Source: Nocardioides marinus
GTDB lineage: Bacteria > Actinomycetota > Actinomycetes > Propionibacteriales > Nocardioidaceae
Reading direction: 5' to 3'
DNA length: 64,000 nucleotides
Assembly: GCF_013408145.1 (NCBI RefSeq)
Contig: NZ_JACBZI010000001.1
Coordinates: forward strand, 3,052,001 to 3,116,000
Made by a program: the position numbers and the translations under genes. Positions 53,648-63,056 of the stretch are shown here, piece after piece. A model generated the notes under the pieces. That model searched no databases. It was not told the DNA's origin and saw only the letters and a list, made by a program, of their open reading frames with translations. The first letter of the stretch is position 1; every line of letters begins with the position of its first letter.

Positions 53648-54880
53648 GTGCGTCGCCTGCTTCCCTCCCTGCTCCCCGGCCTAGTGCTCACCCTGGCCGC
53701 CCCCTGGGCGCCGGTCGTCCTCGCCTCCGGGGCGCCGGCCGAGGCCCGTGCGGCCGGCAAGATCCAGAGCGACCTGACCGGCTGGACCGGCGAGCAGCTC
53801 GTCGACGGGCGCACGGCAGGCACCGTCGTACGCCGGGGTCGGGTGTTCCTGAAGAGTCCCGTCACCACGACGCGGGTCGACGGCACGACGTACGACGTGG
53901 GGCGCTGGGTCTCGCGCTGGGCCCGCCCCGGGTTCGGGTTCACCGAGCTCGTCGCGTCGTGGGAGGCCAAGACGCCGGGCGACTCGATGATCGAGGTCGA
54001 GGTGCGAGGACGCGACGCCTCGGGGCGCAAGAGCTCGTGGGACAGCCTGGGTCGCTGGGCCTACGGCGACAGGTACTCCGAGCGCACCAGCCTCGGCAGC
54101 CAGGACGACGACCTCGCCCGGGTCGCGACCGACACCTGGCGCACGGCCTCCTCGGCCGGCCTGGAGCGCTGGCGGCTGCGGGTGTCGCTGCTGCGGCGTA
54201 CCGGTGCGAGCACCAAGCCCCCGAGCGTCGGCCACGTCGCGGCCACCACGTCGCGGCGCCCCTCCAGCAGCCCGGCGACATCCAAGCCCGGCAAGGTCGC
54301 CCGGGCGGGCGGCGCCGTGCTGGACGTGCCGCGCTACAGCCAGATGGTCCACCAGGGGCACTACCCGCAGTGGGGCAACGGCGGCGAGGCGTGGTGCTCG
54401 CCCACCTCGGTGTCGATGGTGCTGGGCTACTACGACGCGCTGCCGAAGGAGAAGGACTACGCCTGGGTCCCCGAGGGCCACGCGGCCCCGTGGGTCGACC
54501 ACGCCGCGCGCTCGACCTTCGACCACGGCTACGACGGCACCGGCAACTGGTCCTTCAACGTCGCGTACGCCGCCCGGCTGGTCGGCCGGGCCGACGTCTC
54601 CCGCCTGCCGGACCTGCGCGCGGTCGAGCGGCTCGTGGCCGACGGCGTGCCGGTGATCGTCTCGATCGCCTTCGGGTCCGGCGAGCTCTCCGGCGCCCCG
54701 ATCAGCGCCTCGAACGGCCACCTCCTCGTGGTGGTCGGCTTCACCGCCGACGGTGACGTGGTCGTCAACGACCCCGCCGCGGACTCCCCCGCCGGCGTGC
54801 GCCGCACCTACGACCGCGGCCAGCTCGAGCGCGCGTGGCTGGACGCCTCCACCGGCACCGCCTACGTCCTGCGCGACTGA
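53648..54880 (+). CDS. Secreted C39-like peptidase family protein, 410 aa
   Basis: Signal peptide (about 1-36). The N-terminal half is a beta-rich domain; the C-terminal half (about 215-410) is a papain-like C39_2 domain: VPRYSQM, then [15 protein letters not shown] (nucleophile Cys about 252), [12 protein letters not shown] (His about 357) and VVNDPAAD (about 374). Probably cleaves peptides or acts on cell-wall cross-bridges outside the cell. Its promoter carries three GTGACG repeats. Confidence 0.85.
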   Translation: MRRLLPSLLPGLVLTLAAPWAPVVLASGAPAEARAAGKIQSDLTGWTGEQLVDGRTAGTVVRRGRVFLKSPVTTTRVDGTTYDVGRWVSRWARPGFGFTELVASWEAKTPGDSMIEVEVRGRDASGRKSSWDSLGRWAYGDRYSERTSLGSQDDDLARVATDTWRTASSAGLERWRLRVSLLRRTGASTKPPSVGHVAATTSRRPSSSPATSKPGKVARAGGAVLDVPRYSQMVHQGHYPQWGNGGEAWCSPTSVSMVLGYYDALPKEKDYAWVPEGHAAPWVDHAARSTFDHGYDGTGNWSFNVAYAARLVGRADVSRLPDLRAVERLVADGVPVIVSIAFGSGELSGAPISASNGHLLVVVGFTADGDVVVNDPAADSPAGVRRTYDRGQLERAWLDASTGTAYVLRD

Positions 54881-54887
54881 CCCTCGG

Positions 54888-54928
54888 GTGGTCGAGCGGC
54901 GAGCGCCAGCGAGCGGGCGTCGAGACCT
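54888..54928. repeat. GGTCGAG-type interspersed repeat, single copy
   Basis: Core GGTCGAGCGGCGAGCGCCAG with the end GGGCGTCGAGACC; between convergent genes. Same family as 25545-25658. Confidence 0.8.
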
Positions 54929-54940
54929 CCCGGCGACCGA

Positions 54941-55693
54941 TCAGGCCCCGTAGCCGCCGTCGACGTCGAGCTTCTGGCCGGAGATGAAGCCGGCGCGGTC
55001 GGAGGCGAGGAAGCAGACCGCCTCGGCGACGTCGTCGGCGGTGCCGAAGGTGCCGAGCGGGATGTTGCGGCGGGTGACGTCGAGGGCCTCCTGTGAGAGC
55101 TCGCCGGAGCCGATGAGCCGGGCGGCCATGCCGTCGGTGAGCATCCCGGGGCCGACCGCGTTGACGCGTACGCCGTAGCGCCCCTCCTCCACCGCCAGGG
55201 CGCGGACCATCGCCTCGACGGCCGCCTTGGGTGCCGAGGAGAGCCCGTCGCGCTTGGGGAAGCGGGTGGTGGCGGCCGTCGTGACCGCGACGACCGCGCC
55301 GTGGCTCTCGCGCAGGGCCGGCAGCGCCGCGCGGACGACGGTGAAGAACCCGCCGGCGTCGTCGTGCAGCTGGGCGGCCATCTCCTCCGCGGAGACCCGT
55401 CCGAGGTGGACCATCGGCACGTGCGGCCCGGCCGCGTGCACGAGCGTGTGCAGCCCCCCGTGCTCGGCGAGCACGTCGGCCACGACCCGCGCGGCCTGCG
55501 CGGCCGCGTCGGGCGAGCCCAGGTCGAGGTGGTGGGAGGCCACGCCCTCGGCCGGCGTACGACGGTGGGTGACCGCGACCGTGGCACCCCGCTCGGCGAG
55601 CATCGCCGCGACCCGTGCGCCGATGCCTCCGTTGCCGCCGACGACCAGCGCCGCCCCGCGGCGGCCGGCGAAGTCCTGCCCGGGCGCGGTCAT
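54941..55693 (-). CDS. SDR-fold protein lacking the catalytic tyrosine, 250 aa
   Basis: Rossmann SDR with GGNGGIG (about residue 16) and the C-terminal GQKLDVDGGYGA. In the active site, AVTTAATTRF has no Ser at the usual place and the YxxxK motif reads SSAPK (about residues 150-154): Tyr is Ser (codon TCC). Lys is kept. It could be a divergent reductase or a non-catalytic binder. Its ATG overlaps the stop of the molybdopterin oxidoreductase gene, so it is translationally coupled to it. Confidence 0.8.
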   Translation of the reverse strand: MTAPGQDFAGRRGAALVVGGNGGIGARVAAMLAERGATVAVTHRRTPAEGVASHHLDLGSPDAAAQAARVVADVLAEHGGLHTLVHAAGPHVPMVHLGRVSAEEMAAQLHDDAGGFFTVVRAALPALRESHGAVVAVTTAATTRFPKRDGLSSAPKAAVEAMVRALAVEEGRYGVRVNAVGPGMLTDGMAARLIGSGELSQEALDVTRRNIPLGTFGTADDVAEAVCFLASDRAGFISGQKLDVDGGYGA

Positions 55694-57255
55694 GCCGACT
55701 CGGCGGAGAAGTCGACCAGGTCGTGGCCCGTGGCCCCATCGGGGAGCACGTCGCGCTCGACCGGGGTCTGCACGACCCCGTCGGCGTCGGTGGCGCGCAC
55801 CCGCAGCAGGTGGTCGCCGGGGCCGACGTCGATGGTGCCGCCCCACTGCACCCAGGTGTCGGCGCTGGGGACCCGCCCCAGCTCCATCGGCTGCCAGGGC
55901 CCGCCGTCGAGGGAGACCTCGACGGCGGAGATGCCGGTGTGCTGGTGCCAGGCGACGCCGCCGACGCGGAGCGGGCCGGCGGCCACGGTGGTGCCGGAGC
56001 GCGGCACCTCGATCCGCGAGGCGGTCTTGACCGGGCCGAGCTCGCCCCAGCCGCGCTGGGTCCAGTAGGCGTCGACGTCGGAGAACCGGGTGACCTCCAT
56101 GTCCACGACCCACTTGGTCGCCGACACGTACCCGTAGAGGCCCGGCACGACCGTGCGGACGGGGAAGCCGTGCTCGATGGGCAGCGGGCTGCCGTTCATC
56201 GCCAGCGCCAGCATCGCGTCGCGGTCGTCGGTCAGGGCCTCGAGCGGCGTGGCGCAGTTCCAGCCGTCCTTCGAGGTCTGCAGCACCGCGTCGGCACCGT
56301 CGAGCACGCCGGCCTCCGCCAGCAGGTCCGCGGTGCGCACGCCGCTCCACCAGGCGTTGCCGACCAGGGGTCCGCCGACCGGGTTGCTCACGCAGCACAG
56401 GGTCACCCAGGCGTCGGTGAGGCCCCGGTCGAGCAGGTCCTGGTAGCCCAGCACGACCTCCCGCTCGACCATCCCGTGGATGCGCAGCGACCAGTCCGAG
56501 GGCTCGATGGCCGGCACCACGATGGCGGTGTGGATCCGGTAGAAGTCCTCGACCGGGGTCTGCCAGGGGCTGAGCCCGGGCACGTCGGGGTGGGCACCCA
56601 CCGGGACCCGGGGCGCCCGCACGTCCAGGCGCAGCAGCCGCCGGGTCTCCTCCACGTGCCGTCGCCCGCTGCCGACGAGCCGACCGGCGACGCCCGCGAC
56701 GACCGCGGCCGCACCGAGCAGCCCGGCACGCACGAGGAACTGCCGCCGACCCCGTGCGTACGCCGCCGCGTCGGTCGGGCCGGGCTCGGACCGCGGCGGC
56801 GCCTCGGCGCGCCGCAGCGGCTCGGTCAGCAGGGACAGCACGACCAGCCAGGTGACGTAGCCGACCGCCACGGGCAGCAGGTCCACGCCGGACCAGTCGG
56901 ACGAGAGCAGCACCGCGACGGCCGCCAGCGTGGCCATCAGCGAGTAGACGAGGACGGGCACCCACCACCGGCGACGGGCCCAGGCACCGACGTACCAGAA
57001 GAGCACGACGGTGAGGACCGCCATGACCGAGAGCAGGAGCGTCTTGTTCCAGGCGCCGAGGAACTTCAGCGCGAAGGCGACCACCGGACCCGGCGTGGAC
57101 CGCACCACCAGCTCCGCGATCGCCACGACGGGCGCCTCGCGGATGGTGAGCACCATCGCGGCGGCGTAGCTGGTGAGCATGCCGGCCGCTCCGGCCACGA
57201 GCCCCGCGAGCGGCCACACGAGGGCGCGCTGCTGGGGCGTGGGTCGGGGAGCCAT
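55690..57255 (-). CDS. Membrane-anchored molybdopterin oxidoreductase (sulfite-oxidase-like), 521 aa
   Basis: Four or five transmembrane helices (about 1-140) and a TAT-like [13 protein letters not shown] at about 170 precede an extracytoplasmic Moco domain (about 215-400) and a Mo-co dimerisation domain (about 410-510). The Moco-binding Cys lies in [12 protein letters not shown] (about 288), with [24 protein letters not shown] residues (about 365-385). Similar proteins are YedY/sulfite-oxidase family members. Coupled to the SDR gene. Confidence 0.88.
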   Translation of the reverse strand: MAPRPTPQQRALVWPLAGLVAGAAGMLTSYAAAMVLTIREAPVVAIAELVVRSTPGPVVAFALKFLGAWNKTLLLSVMAVLTVVLFWYVGAWARRRWWVPVLVYSLMATLAAVAVLLSSDWSGVDLLPVAVGYVTWLVVLSLLTEPLRRAEAPPRSEPGPTDAAAYARGRRQFLVRAGLLGAAAVVAGVAGRLVGSGRRHVEETRRLLRLDVRAPRVPVGAHPDVPGLSPWQTPVEDFYRIHTAIVVPAIEPSDWSLRIHGMVEREVVLGYQDLLDRGLTDAWVTLCCVSNPVGGPLVGNAWWSGVRTADLLAEAGVLDGADAVLQTSKDGWNCATPLEALTDDRDAMLALAMNGSPLPIEHGFPVRTVVPGLYGYVSATKWVVDMEVTRFSDVDAYWTQRGWGELGPVKTASRIEVPRSGTTVAAGPLRVGGVAWHQHTGISAVEVSLDGGPWQPMELGRVPSADTWVQWGGTIDVGPGDHLLRVRATDADGVVQTPVERDVLPDGATGHDLVDFSAESA

Positions 57256-57261
57256 GCCGCC

Positions 57262-57267
57262 ATCATG
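57262..57267 (-). promoter_or_regulatory. -10-like box CATGAT, Moco-enzyme gene
   Basis: CATGAT lies 6 nt before the ATG at 57255 on the minus strand; a weak match. Confidence 0.35.
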
Positions 57268-57319
57268 ACGCAGGGTGCTCCACCGACCGGGACGGCAGGT
57301 GTGACGGTCCGGTGACGAC

Positions 57320-57325
57320 TACCCT
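57320..57325 (+). promoter_or_regulatory. -10 box TACCCT for ispF
   Basis: TACCCT lies 7 nt before the GTG at 57333, which decides the start over a GTG at 57312 that lies upstream of the box. Confidence 0.5.
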
Positions 57326-57332
57326 CCCCGGG

Positions 57333-57845
57333 GTGAGCGACCGATCCCCCCTGGTCTTCCCCCGCGTCGGCCTCGGCACCGACGTCCACCGGCTCGTCCC
57401 CGGCGTGCCCCTCCACCTGGCCGGCCTGGCCTGGCCGGAGGAGACCCACGGCCTCGAGGGGCACTCCGACGCCGACGTCGCCGCCCACGCCGCGTGCGAC
57501 GCGCTGCTGTCCGCCGCCGGCCTGGGCGACCTCGGCTCGAACTTCGGCACCAGCGAGCCGGAGTGGTCCGGCGCCGCGGGCTCCACGCTGCTGGCCGAGA
57601 CCGCGAGCCGGGTGCGCGCCGCCGGCTTCGAGATCGGCAACGTCGCGGTGCAGGTGGTCGGCAACCGACCCAAGATCGGTCCCCGCCGGGCGGAGGCCGA
57701 GGCCGCGCTCTCCGCCGCCGTCGGGGCCCCGGTCACGGTCAGCGCCACCACGACCGACGGGCTCGGCCTCACCGGCCGCGGCGAGGGGGTCGCCGCCATC
57801 GCCACCGCCCTCATCGCCCCCACCGCACCGGAGGTGCCCCGATGA
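57333..57845 (+). CDS. ispF: 2-C-methyl-D-erythritol 2,4-cyclodiphosphate synthase, 170 aa
   Basis: MEP-pathway enzyme. [11 protein letters not shown] (zinc Asp/His about residues 12-16) and [16 protein letters not shown] (zinc His) are the active-site signature; GDLGSNFGT and the CDP-binding [15 protein letters not shown] complete the enzyme. The 170-residue form from 57333 is normal length for IspF. The stop overlaps the following hydrolase start. Confidence 0.95.
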   Translation: MSDRSPLVFPRVGLGTDVHRLVPGVPLHLAGLAWPEETHGLEGHSDADVAAHAACDALLSAAGLGDLGSNFGTSEPEWSGAAGSTLLAETASRVRAAGFEIGNVAVQVVGNRPKIGPRRAEAEAALSAAVGAPVTVSATTTDGLGLTGRGEGVAAIATALIAPTAPEVPR

Positions 57846-58741
57846 CCGCCGCCACCCACAGCCTCCTCGCCGACGACGGCGCCCGGCTGCACGTCACGAC
57901 CTACGGCCGCGAGGACGCCCCCGTCACGCTGCTGCTGGCGCACTGCTGGACCGCCGACGAGCAGGACTGGCACTACCAGGTGCGGCACCTGCTGGCGACC
58001 TACGGACCCGACCTGCGGCGGGTCACCTGGGACGCCCGCGGCCACGGTCGCTCCGAGGTCGCGCCGGAGCGCGACTGCACGGTCTCGCGGCTGGCCCGCG
58101 ACCTCGGCCACGTCGTCGACGCGTACGCCGGCGAGGCACCGCTCGTCCTGGCCGGCCACTCGATCGGCGGCATGACGATCATGGCGCTGCCCGAGGAGCG
58201 GCCCGACCTGGTCGGGCGCGTGGCCGGCCTGGTCCTCGTGGCGACCTCCTCCGGCCACCTCGACACCGTCACCCTGGGACTGCCGGAGATGGGTCCGTTC
58301 CTGCGCGCCCGGCTGCCGCGGGTCCTCGCGACCCGGGCTCGGCTGCTCAGCCGCGCCGAGCGGCGTCGTACCCCCTCGATCGAGCGGATGATCGTCAACC
58401 GCTTCCTGATGGGCTCGCCGCTGCGGCTGCGCGACGCCGGCCTCGTCGTCGACCAGCTCGTCAGCTGCTCGCCGGCCACGATGTCGGGCTTCTACCGCGA
58501 CATCATGGGCCACGAGCGCACCGCAGGGCTGAAGGCCTTCGACGACGTCCCGACGACGGTGATGGTCGGCAGCGCCGACGTGCTCACCCCGCCCGCGCAC
58601 GCCCGCCGGCTGGCCTCGGCCATCTCCGGGGCCCGGATGCTGGTCCTGCCGGGCGCGGGCCACTACCTGCCGCTGGAGCGTGACGAGGCGGTCTCGGCCG
58701 AGCTCGTGGCGGCCGTCGAGCGGGCCCGGGCGGCCGGCTGA
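57842..58741 (+). CDS. Alpha/beta hydrolase, 299 aa
   Basis: Serine hydrolase fold with nucleophile elbow AGHSIGG (Ser about residue 102), acid in [10 protein letters not shown] (Asp about 242) and GAGHYLPLE (His about 269). [13 protein letters not shown] provides the oxyanion region. ATG overlaps the ispF stop (ATGA), so it is co-expressed with ispF, though the function need not be related. Substrate unknown. Confidence 0.87.
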   Translation: MTAATHSLLADDGARLHVTTYGREDAPVTLLLAHCWTADEQDWHYQVRHLLATYGPDLRRVTWDARGHGRSEVAPERDCTVSRLARDLGHVVDAYAGEAPLVLAGHSIGGMTIMALPEERPDLVGRVAGLVLVATSSGHLDTVTLGLPEMGPFLRARLPRVLATRARLLSRAERRRTPSIERMIVNRFLMGSPLRLRDAGLVVDQLVSCSPATMSGFYRDIMGHERTAGLKAFDDVPTTVMVGSADVLTPPAHARRLASAISGARMLVLPGAGHYLPLERDEAVSAELVAAVERARAAG

Positions 58742-58763
58742 TCGGCACGGTTCATCGGCCGGC

Positions 58764-59126
58764 TCAGGCGGCGTCGGCCTTCCGGTGCCCGATCTGGACG
58801 ACCCCGTCGACCACCCGCACGTCGTACGCCGGCACCGAGACGTGCACGTCGTCGAGGCACTTGCCGGTGCGCAGGTCGAAGCCGTGCCGGTGCAGCGGGG
58901 ACGCGACGAACGGCACGTCGCCGCGGCGGCCCACGATGCCCTTGGCGATCATCGAGGCCTTCGCGAACGGGTCGTGGTTGCCCAGCGCGTAGACCGTCTC
59001 GTCGGGCATCTTGAAGATCGCGACCGCCTGCCCGTGGACCAGGGCGGTGGCACCGCGCTCGACCTCGAGCTGGTCGAGCCGGCACACGGCGTGCCACTCC
59101 TCGGTGTCACGCTGCCGAGGGGTCAT
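58764..59126 (-). CDS. nirD: Nitrite reductase small subunit (NirD-like), 120 aa
   Basis: Rieske-like ferredoxin fold lacking the Fe-S ligands. The family signature is VYALGNHDPFAKASMIAKG and VPFVASPLHRHGFDLRTGKC (about residues 53-95), as in NirD of NADH-dependent nitrite reductase. The ATG at 59126 follows GGGAGGAC. The catalytic NirB is not in the window, and the gene is isolated between plus-strand genes. Confidence 0.85.
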   Translation of the reverse strand: MTPRQRDTEEWHAVCRLDQLEVERGATALVHGQAVAIFKMPDETVYALGNHDPFAKASMIAKGIVGRRGDVPFVASPLHRHGFDLRTGKCLDDVHVSVPAYDVRVVDGVVQIGHRKADAA

Positions 59127-59270
59127 GGCCGTCCTCCCGGGGACACCCCGCGGACCGCACTGCTGCCGTGGCGCATCGGACCTCCTTCGCGATCCGAACG
59201 TAGGAGGCGCCGGGTACCACCGAGGTTTCTGCATGTAACAGCCGTGAAAACTCCTCCCGGGGCTGCCCGT

Positions 59271-59276
59271 TACCCT
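59271..59276 (+). promoter_or_regulatory. -10 box TACCCT for ispD, leaderless start
   Basis: TACCCT lies 6 nt before the GTG at 59283. Confidence 0.5.
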
Positions 59277-59282
59277 GCGCCG

Positions 59283-60023
59283 GTGACCTGCCCCGCGCCC
59301 GCGACCCCCTCAGCAGCGCCGGTCCCGCCGCGGCCCGGCGTGACCGTGGTCGTGCTCGGCGCCGGGGCCGGCAACCGGGTCGGGGCAAGGGTCAACAAGG
59401 TGCTGCTGCCGCTGGCGGGGCGGCCGCTCCTGGCCTGGTCCCTCGCCCACGCCCTGGCCGCCACGGGCGTCGACCGGGTGGTCGTGGTGACCGCGCCCGC
59501 CGAGCAGGACGAGGTCGCGTCCGCGCTGTCGGCGTACCTCCCGGCTGACGGCGGCCCCGAGGTGGCGCTGGTCCCCGGCGGTTCCTCGCGCCACGGCTCG
59601 GAGTGGGCCGCGCTGCGGGCGGTCGCGGGCCACGTGGAGGCCGGACGCACCGACGTCGTGGTCGTCCACGACGGAGCCCGGCCCCTGGCCGCGCCCGCCC
59701 TCTTCGACGCCGTGGTCGCCACCGCCCGCCGGCACGGCGGCGCCCTGCCCGCCACGCCGACCCACGCCCTGGTGGGCGCCGACCTCACCTCCGTGGCGCC
59801 CGGGCTCGTCGGCGTCCAGACCCCGCAGGCCTTCCGCGCCCGCCCGCTGCTGGCGGCCTACCGCGCCGCCGAGCACGACGGCTTCGAGGGCACCGACACC
59901 GCCGCCACCTTCGAGCGGTACGCCGGGCTGCCGGTCGTGGCCGTGTCGTCGACCGCGGCCAACCTCAAGGTCACCTGGCCCGAGGACCTCGCCCTGGCCG
60001 AGGCGCTGCTCAGCGCGCGGTGA
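59283..60023 (+). CDS. ispD: 2-C-methyl-D-erythritol 4-phosphate cytidylyltransferase, 246 aa
   Basis: Second-step MEP-pathway enzyme. It has the nucleotide-binding signature LGAGAGNRVGARVNKVLLPL (about residues 24-43), VHDGARPL (about 130), TPTHALV and GVQTPQAFRARPLLAAYRA, then GTDTAATFERYAG. The length is standard. It ends 14 bp inside the coding region of the convergent IspD-like gene, so the two 3' ends overlap. Confidence 0.94.
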   Translation: MTCPAPATPSAAPVPPRPGVTVVVLGAGAGNRVGARVNKVLLPLAGRPLLAWSLAHALAATGVDRVVVVTAPAEQDEVASALSAYLPADGGPEVALVPGGSSRHGSEWAALRAVAGHVEAGRTDVVVVHDGARPLAAPALFDAVVATARRHGGALPATPTHALVGADLTSVAPGLVGVQTPQAFRARPLLAAYRAAEHDGFEGTDTAATFERYAGLPVVAVSSTAANLKVTWPEDLALAEALLSAR

Positions 60024-60573
60024 GCGCCTCGAGGACGCGCACGTCGTCCTCGTCGCCGACCCGACGCCCCTCGGGCGGGGCCTGCATCGTGAGCACGGGG
60101 TAACGGGCGGCCAGCTCGGTCGCCAGGGTCGCGAAGTCGGTGCTCGGCAGCCCCTCCAGGGCCGCCACGACCGAGGCGGGCAGCACGATCGGCGAGGTCA
60201 CCTGGCGCACCGTCTCGCGGTCCACCGTGCCCTCGACGACACCGTCCTCGTCGACGCTCTTGAGCGTGTCGGTCACGGGGCGTACGCCGACGACGACCGC
60301 CTGCGTCGCGGCGCACCGCTCCACGCACGCGGCGATGAAGTCCGCGGGCGTCATCGGGCACAGGGGGTCGTGGAGCACCACCGGCTCCTCGGCCTCGACC
60401 AGCGCGGCCCACCCGGTGCCGAGGTCGACCTGGGTGACCCCAGCCTCCCCGAGCGCCCAGGCCGCGCAGGCGACCAGCGCCTCGCCGTGCAGCAGCACGA
60501 AGGGCAGTGACCCGCGATCGGTCTCGACCACGACCCCGAGCGATCCGTCCTCGTCGTACAGCACGTCCTGCAC
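60010..60573 (-). CDS. IspD-like degenerate paralogue, 187 aa
   Basis: The frame shares its layout with IspD: VVLHDPLCPMTP (compare VHDGARPLTP), AVVVGVRPVTDTLKSVDEDG (compare VVPVTDTVKxVDxDG), TVDRETVRQVTSPIVLPASVV (compare the QTPQ region), and DFATLATELAARYPVLTM. It lacks the N-terminal nucleotide-binding loop (GxGxRxG...K), is about 50 residues shorter and begins with an unrelated YDEDGSLGVVVETDRG. Catalysis as an IspD is unlikely. It may be a regulatory or binding partner. It is convergent with ispD and starts after carD in the same direction. Confidence 0.75.
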   Translation of the reverse strand: MQDVLYDEDGSLGVVVETDRGSLPFVLLHGEALVACAAWALGEAGVTQVDLGTGWAALVEAEEPVVLHDPLCPMTPADFIAACVERCAATQAVVVGVRPVTDTLKSVDEDGVVEGTVDRETVRQVTSPIVLPASVVAALEGLPSTDFATLATELAARYPVLTMQAPPEGRRVGDEDDVRVLEALTAR

Positions 60574-60652
60574 GCTAGCCGCCCCGCGGACGTCATGCGG
60601 AGCGGACGTCCCCTCCCGCTGCTCGTATGACGTCCCAGGCCCCGGAACAGCA

Positions 60653-60683
60653 CGAAGCCCCCGGGGCCGTCCCGGGGGCTTCG
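60653..60683 (-). terminator. carD terminator hairpin
   Basis: A 13-bp perfect stem CGAAGCCCCCGGG / CCCGGGGGCTTCG with a 5-nt loop lies 25 bp after the carD stop. There is no clear U-tract. Confidence 0.7.
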
Positions 60684-60707
60684 AGTGCTGCTGTGGTGAG
60701 GGCTGCC

Positions 60708-61193
60708 TCAGGAGGCGAGCACCTCGTCGAGGATGGCCTCGGCCTTGTCCTCGTTGGTGTGCTCGGCCAGGGCCAGCTCGGAGACGAGGATCTGGCGCGC
60801 CTTGGCCAGCATCCGCTTCTCGCCGGCCGACAGGCCACGGTCACGCTCGCGGCGCCACAGGTCGCGGACGACCTCGGCCACCTTCATGACGTCGCCGCTG
60901 TGCAGCTTCTCCAGGTTGGCCTTGTAACGACGCGACCAGTTGGTCGGCTCCTCGACGTGAGCGGCACGCAGCACGTCGAAGACGCGGTCCAGGCCCTCCT
61001 TGTCGACGACGTCGCGGACCCCCACGAGGTCCAGGTTGCAGGCGGGCACACGGACCACCAGGTCCTGCTGTGCGACGATCCTCAGAACGAGGTACTGCCG
61101 GTCCTCTCCCTTGATCTTCCGCATCTCGATGTCCTCGATGATGGCGGCCCCGTGATTCGGGTAGACAACCGTTTCGCCGACGGTGAAAGTCAT
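60708..61193 (-). CDS. carD: CarD-family RNA polymerase-binding regulator, 161 aa
   Basis: Essential actinobacterial factor that binds RNA polymerase beta and stabilises open complexes at rRNA and other promoters. N-terminal Tudor-like RID domain ([19 protein letters not shown] ... ), then the helical DNA-binding C-terminal domain with the conserved Trp motif [14 protein letters not shown]. Length and sequence are typical. The ATG at 61193 follows AAGGGGA. The ispD and ispF genes nearby are its usual neighbours. Confidence 0.97.
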   Translation of the reverse strand: MTFTVGETVVYPNHGAAIIEDIEMRKIKGEDRQYLVLRIVAQQDLVVRVPACNLDLVGVRDVVDKEGLDRVFDVLRAAHVEEPTNWSRRYKANLEKLHSGDVMKVAEVVRDLWRRERDRGLSAGEKRMLAKARQILVSELALAEHTNEDKAEAILDEVLAS

Positions 61194-61220
61194 ATGTCAG
61201 GTTCCCCTTCCTAGGCCGCT

Positions 61221-61226
61221 ATCTTA
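61221..61226 (-). promoter_or_regulatory. carD promoter -10 box TAAGAT
   Basis: On the minus strand TAAGAT stands about 28 nt before the ATG, the normal place for a promoter with a 5' leader; it has the best -10 consensus in the window. Confidence 0.55.
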
Positions 61227-61438
61227 ACACGCCTTTTCGGCGTGTCGGACCGCGTTTGTGCAGGTCAGAGCGCTAACAAGGGCTTGACAGATGCCGCGAG
61301 GCCGTGCTGGCAGGCCCCTGTCACAGCCCGGCGCGCCCGCCTCCGGCCACCCCCACGGGGGACCCCGCCACCGGCCCGCGGGCGGCCCGGAACCCGCCCT
61401 GTGCTGGGGAAACGCGCGTCCCGGGGGCCCCGGGCAGC

Positions 61439-61444
61439 CATACT
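61439..61444 (+). promoter_or_regulatory. -10-like box CATACT for the UbiA gene
   Basis: CATACT lies 7 nt before the ATG at 61452. Confidence 0.35.
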
Positions 61445-61451
61445 GCGGGGC

Positions 61452-62399
61452 ATGGCTCGACCTAGGCTGCGACGACGCGACCGCCAGGCGACCCCCTCGG
61501 GGACCGACGTCGGCTCGACCACCGAGGAGACCCCGGCGGCCTCCGCGGACGCCGACACCCCACGGGGTACGACGCTGACCGACGAGGCCGAGCGGCCGAC
61601 CGGCCCCCCGGGCGGCTCCACGGGCGGCCGCACGGGCGCCTCGACGGCCGACGACGACGTACCCCCTCCGCCACCGGCGGTGCCGCGGCGCAGGTTCCTC
61701 GACGCCACCCCGCTCCTCCTGGTCCGCGCGGCGCACCCGCGCCAGGCCGTCGCCACGGCCCTCCTGCTCTCCATCGCCGCCGCGCTGGCCGACCGCCCGA
61801 CCCGCGACCTGGGGCTGGTGCTGGTCACCGTCCTGGTCGGCCAGGCCCTGCTGGGCTGGCACAACGACCTGGTCGACCGCCGACGCGACGCCCGCCACGG
61901 GCGCACCGACAAGCCCGTGGCCGACGGGCGGCTGGACCCCGGCACGGCGTGGTTCGCCGTGGCCTGCGCCGTCCTGCTCCTCGTCCCGCTCTCGCTGTCC
62001 AACGGCATCACCGCGGGCCTGCTCTACCTGGTGTCCGTGGCGATCGGCGTGCTGGGCAACTACACGCTGCGCACCGGACTGCTGAGCTGGGTGCCGTGGG
62101 CCGCGGCGTTCGCGCTCTACCCGGCGTTCCTCTCCTTCGGCGGCTGGGGCAACCACGACGGCGGGGCGGCCCCGCAGCCGGCGATGACGGCGCTTGCGGC
62201 GCTCCTCGGCATCGGCGTGCACCTGCTGACCTCGCTGTGGGGGCTGGTGGCCGACCACGAGGACGGCTGGACCTACCTGCCGCTGCGGCTGGGCATGCGC
62301 ATCGGCGCCGCCCGACTGCTGGCCCTGACGACCACCTACCTGGCGCTCGTGGCGGCCGGGATGATCATCACCGGAACCCTGGTCGGCCTGCACGCCTAG
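61452..62399 (+). CDS. UbiA-family prenyltransferase with disordered N-terminal extension, 315 aa
   Basis: Integral membrane prenyltransferase. A hydrophilic low-complexity region of about 80 residues is followed by about eight transmembrane helices and the first Asp-rich motif WHNDLVDRRRDARHGRTDKP (NDxxDxxxD, about residues 138-157). The second Asp-rich loop reads VADHEDG. UbiA proteins attach prenyl chains to aromatic or lipid acceptors; here the neighbours do not show the acceptor. A downstream 52-bp gap leads to a lipoprotein gene. Confidence 0.85.
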   Translation: MARPRLRRRDRQATPSGTDVGSTTEETPAASADADTPRGTTLTDEAERPTGPPGGSTGGRTGASTADDDVPPPPPAVPRRRFLDATPLLLVRAAHPRQAVATALLLSIAAALADRPTRDLGLVLVTVLVGQALLGWHNDLVDRRRDARHGRTDKPVADGRLDPGTAWFAVACAVLLLVPLSLSNGITAGLLYLVSVAIGVLGNYTLRTGLLSWVPWAAAFALYPAFLSFGGWGNHDGGAAPQPAMTALAALLGIGVHLLTSLWGLVADHEDGWTYLPLRLGMRIGAARLLALTTTYLALVAAGMIITGTLVGLHA

Positions 62400-62451
62400 A
62401 CACCGCTAGGCTGTCGCCGCCGGATCCAGAACGACCCGAAGGCTTTCCGAC

Positions 62452-63054
62452 ATGCATCTGCGCCGCTCGCTCGCGGTCGCCGCCAGCGCCATCGCCCTGG
62501 CCACGACCCTGTCCTCCTGCGGGTTCGACTACGCCACCGACCGGGTCTACACCCCGGCCGCCGGCCCCATCGACCGCGACGCCACCGTCGACGTGCTCTC
62601 CGCCGTCATCGTGTCCAAGGCGGCCGGCTCCGGCACCTTCATCGCCGGTCTGTCGAACAACTCCGGCAGCGAGGCGATCACCTTCGAGGCGATCCGCCCC
62701 GTCGGCGACACCACGATCTCCTTCGAGGACTTCGAGCCCCGCGAGATCCCGCGCCTGGGCTTCGAGAACCTCTCCGCCGAGGGCAACGGCATCCTGGTCA
62801 CCGGTGAGTTCGAGGCCGGCAACTTCGTCGGCGTCCAGCTGGCCTTCGACAACGGCGAGACCGTCGAGATGCAGGTCCCGGTCGTGACCGACTGCGACGA
62901 GTTCGACGGCTTCGACGCCAGCGAGACCGACGGCGAGGAGTACGACTGCGAGCCGCTCGAGCCGGTCGCCGACGGTCGCTACGAGAACTACCACCCCGAG
63001 GGCGAGCACTCCGACGAGGAGCACGCCGAGGGCTCTGAGGACGGGGAGCACTGA
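62452..63054 (+). CDS. Lipoprotein with acidic His-rich tail, 200 aa
   Basis: Signal sequence with lipobox TLSSCGF (Cys about residue 24), then a beta-rich domain of the LpqE type found in actinobacteria ([33 protein letters not shown]). The last 50 residues are acidic with His residues ([17 protein letters not shown]), a possible metal-binding tail. GAAGG precedes the ATG. It is 2 bp from gpmA and probably co-transcribed with it. Function unknown. Confidence 0.78.
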   Translation: MHLRRSLAVAASAIALATTLSSCGFDYATDRVYTPAAGPIDRDATVDVLSAVIVSKAAGSGTFIAGLSNNSGSEAITFEAIRPVGDTTISFEDFEPREIPRLGFENLSAEGNGILVTGEFEAGNFVGVQLAFDNGETVEMQVPVVTDCDEFDGFDASETDGEEYDCEPLEPVADGRYENYHPEGEHSDEEHAEGSEDGEH

Positions 63055-63056
63055 GC

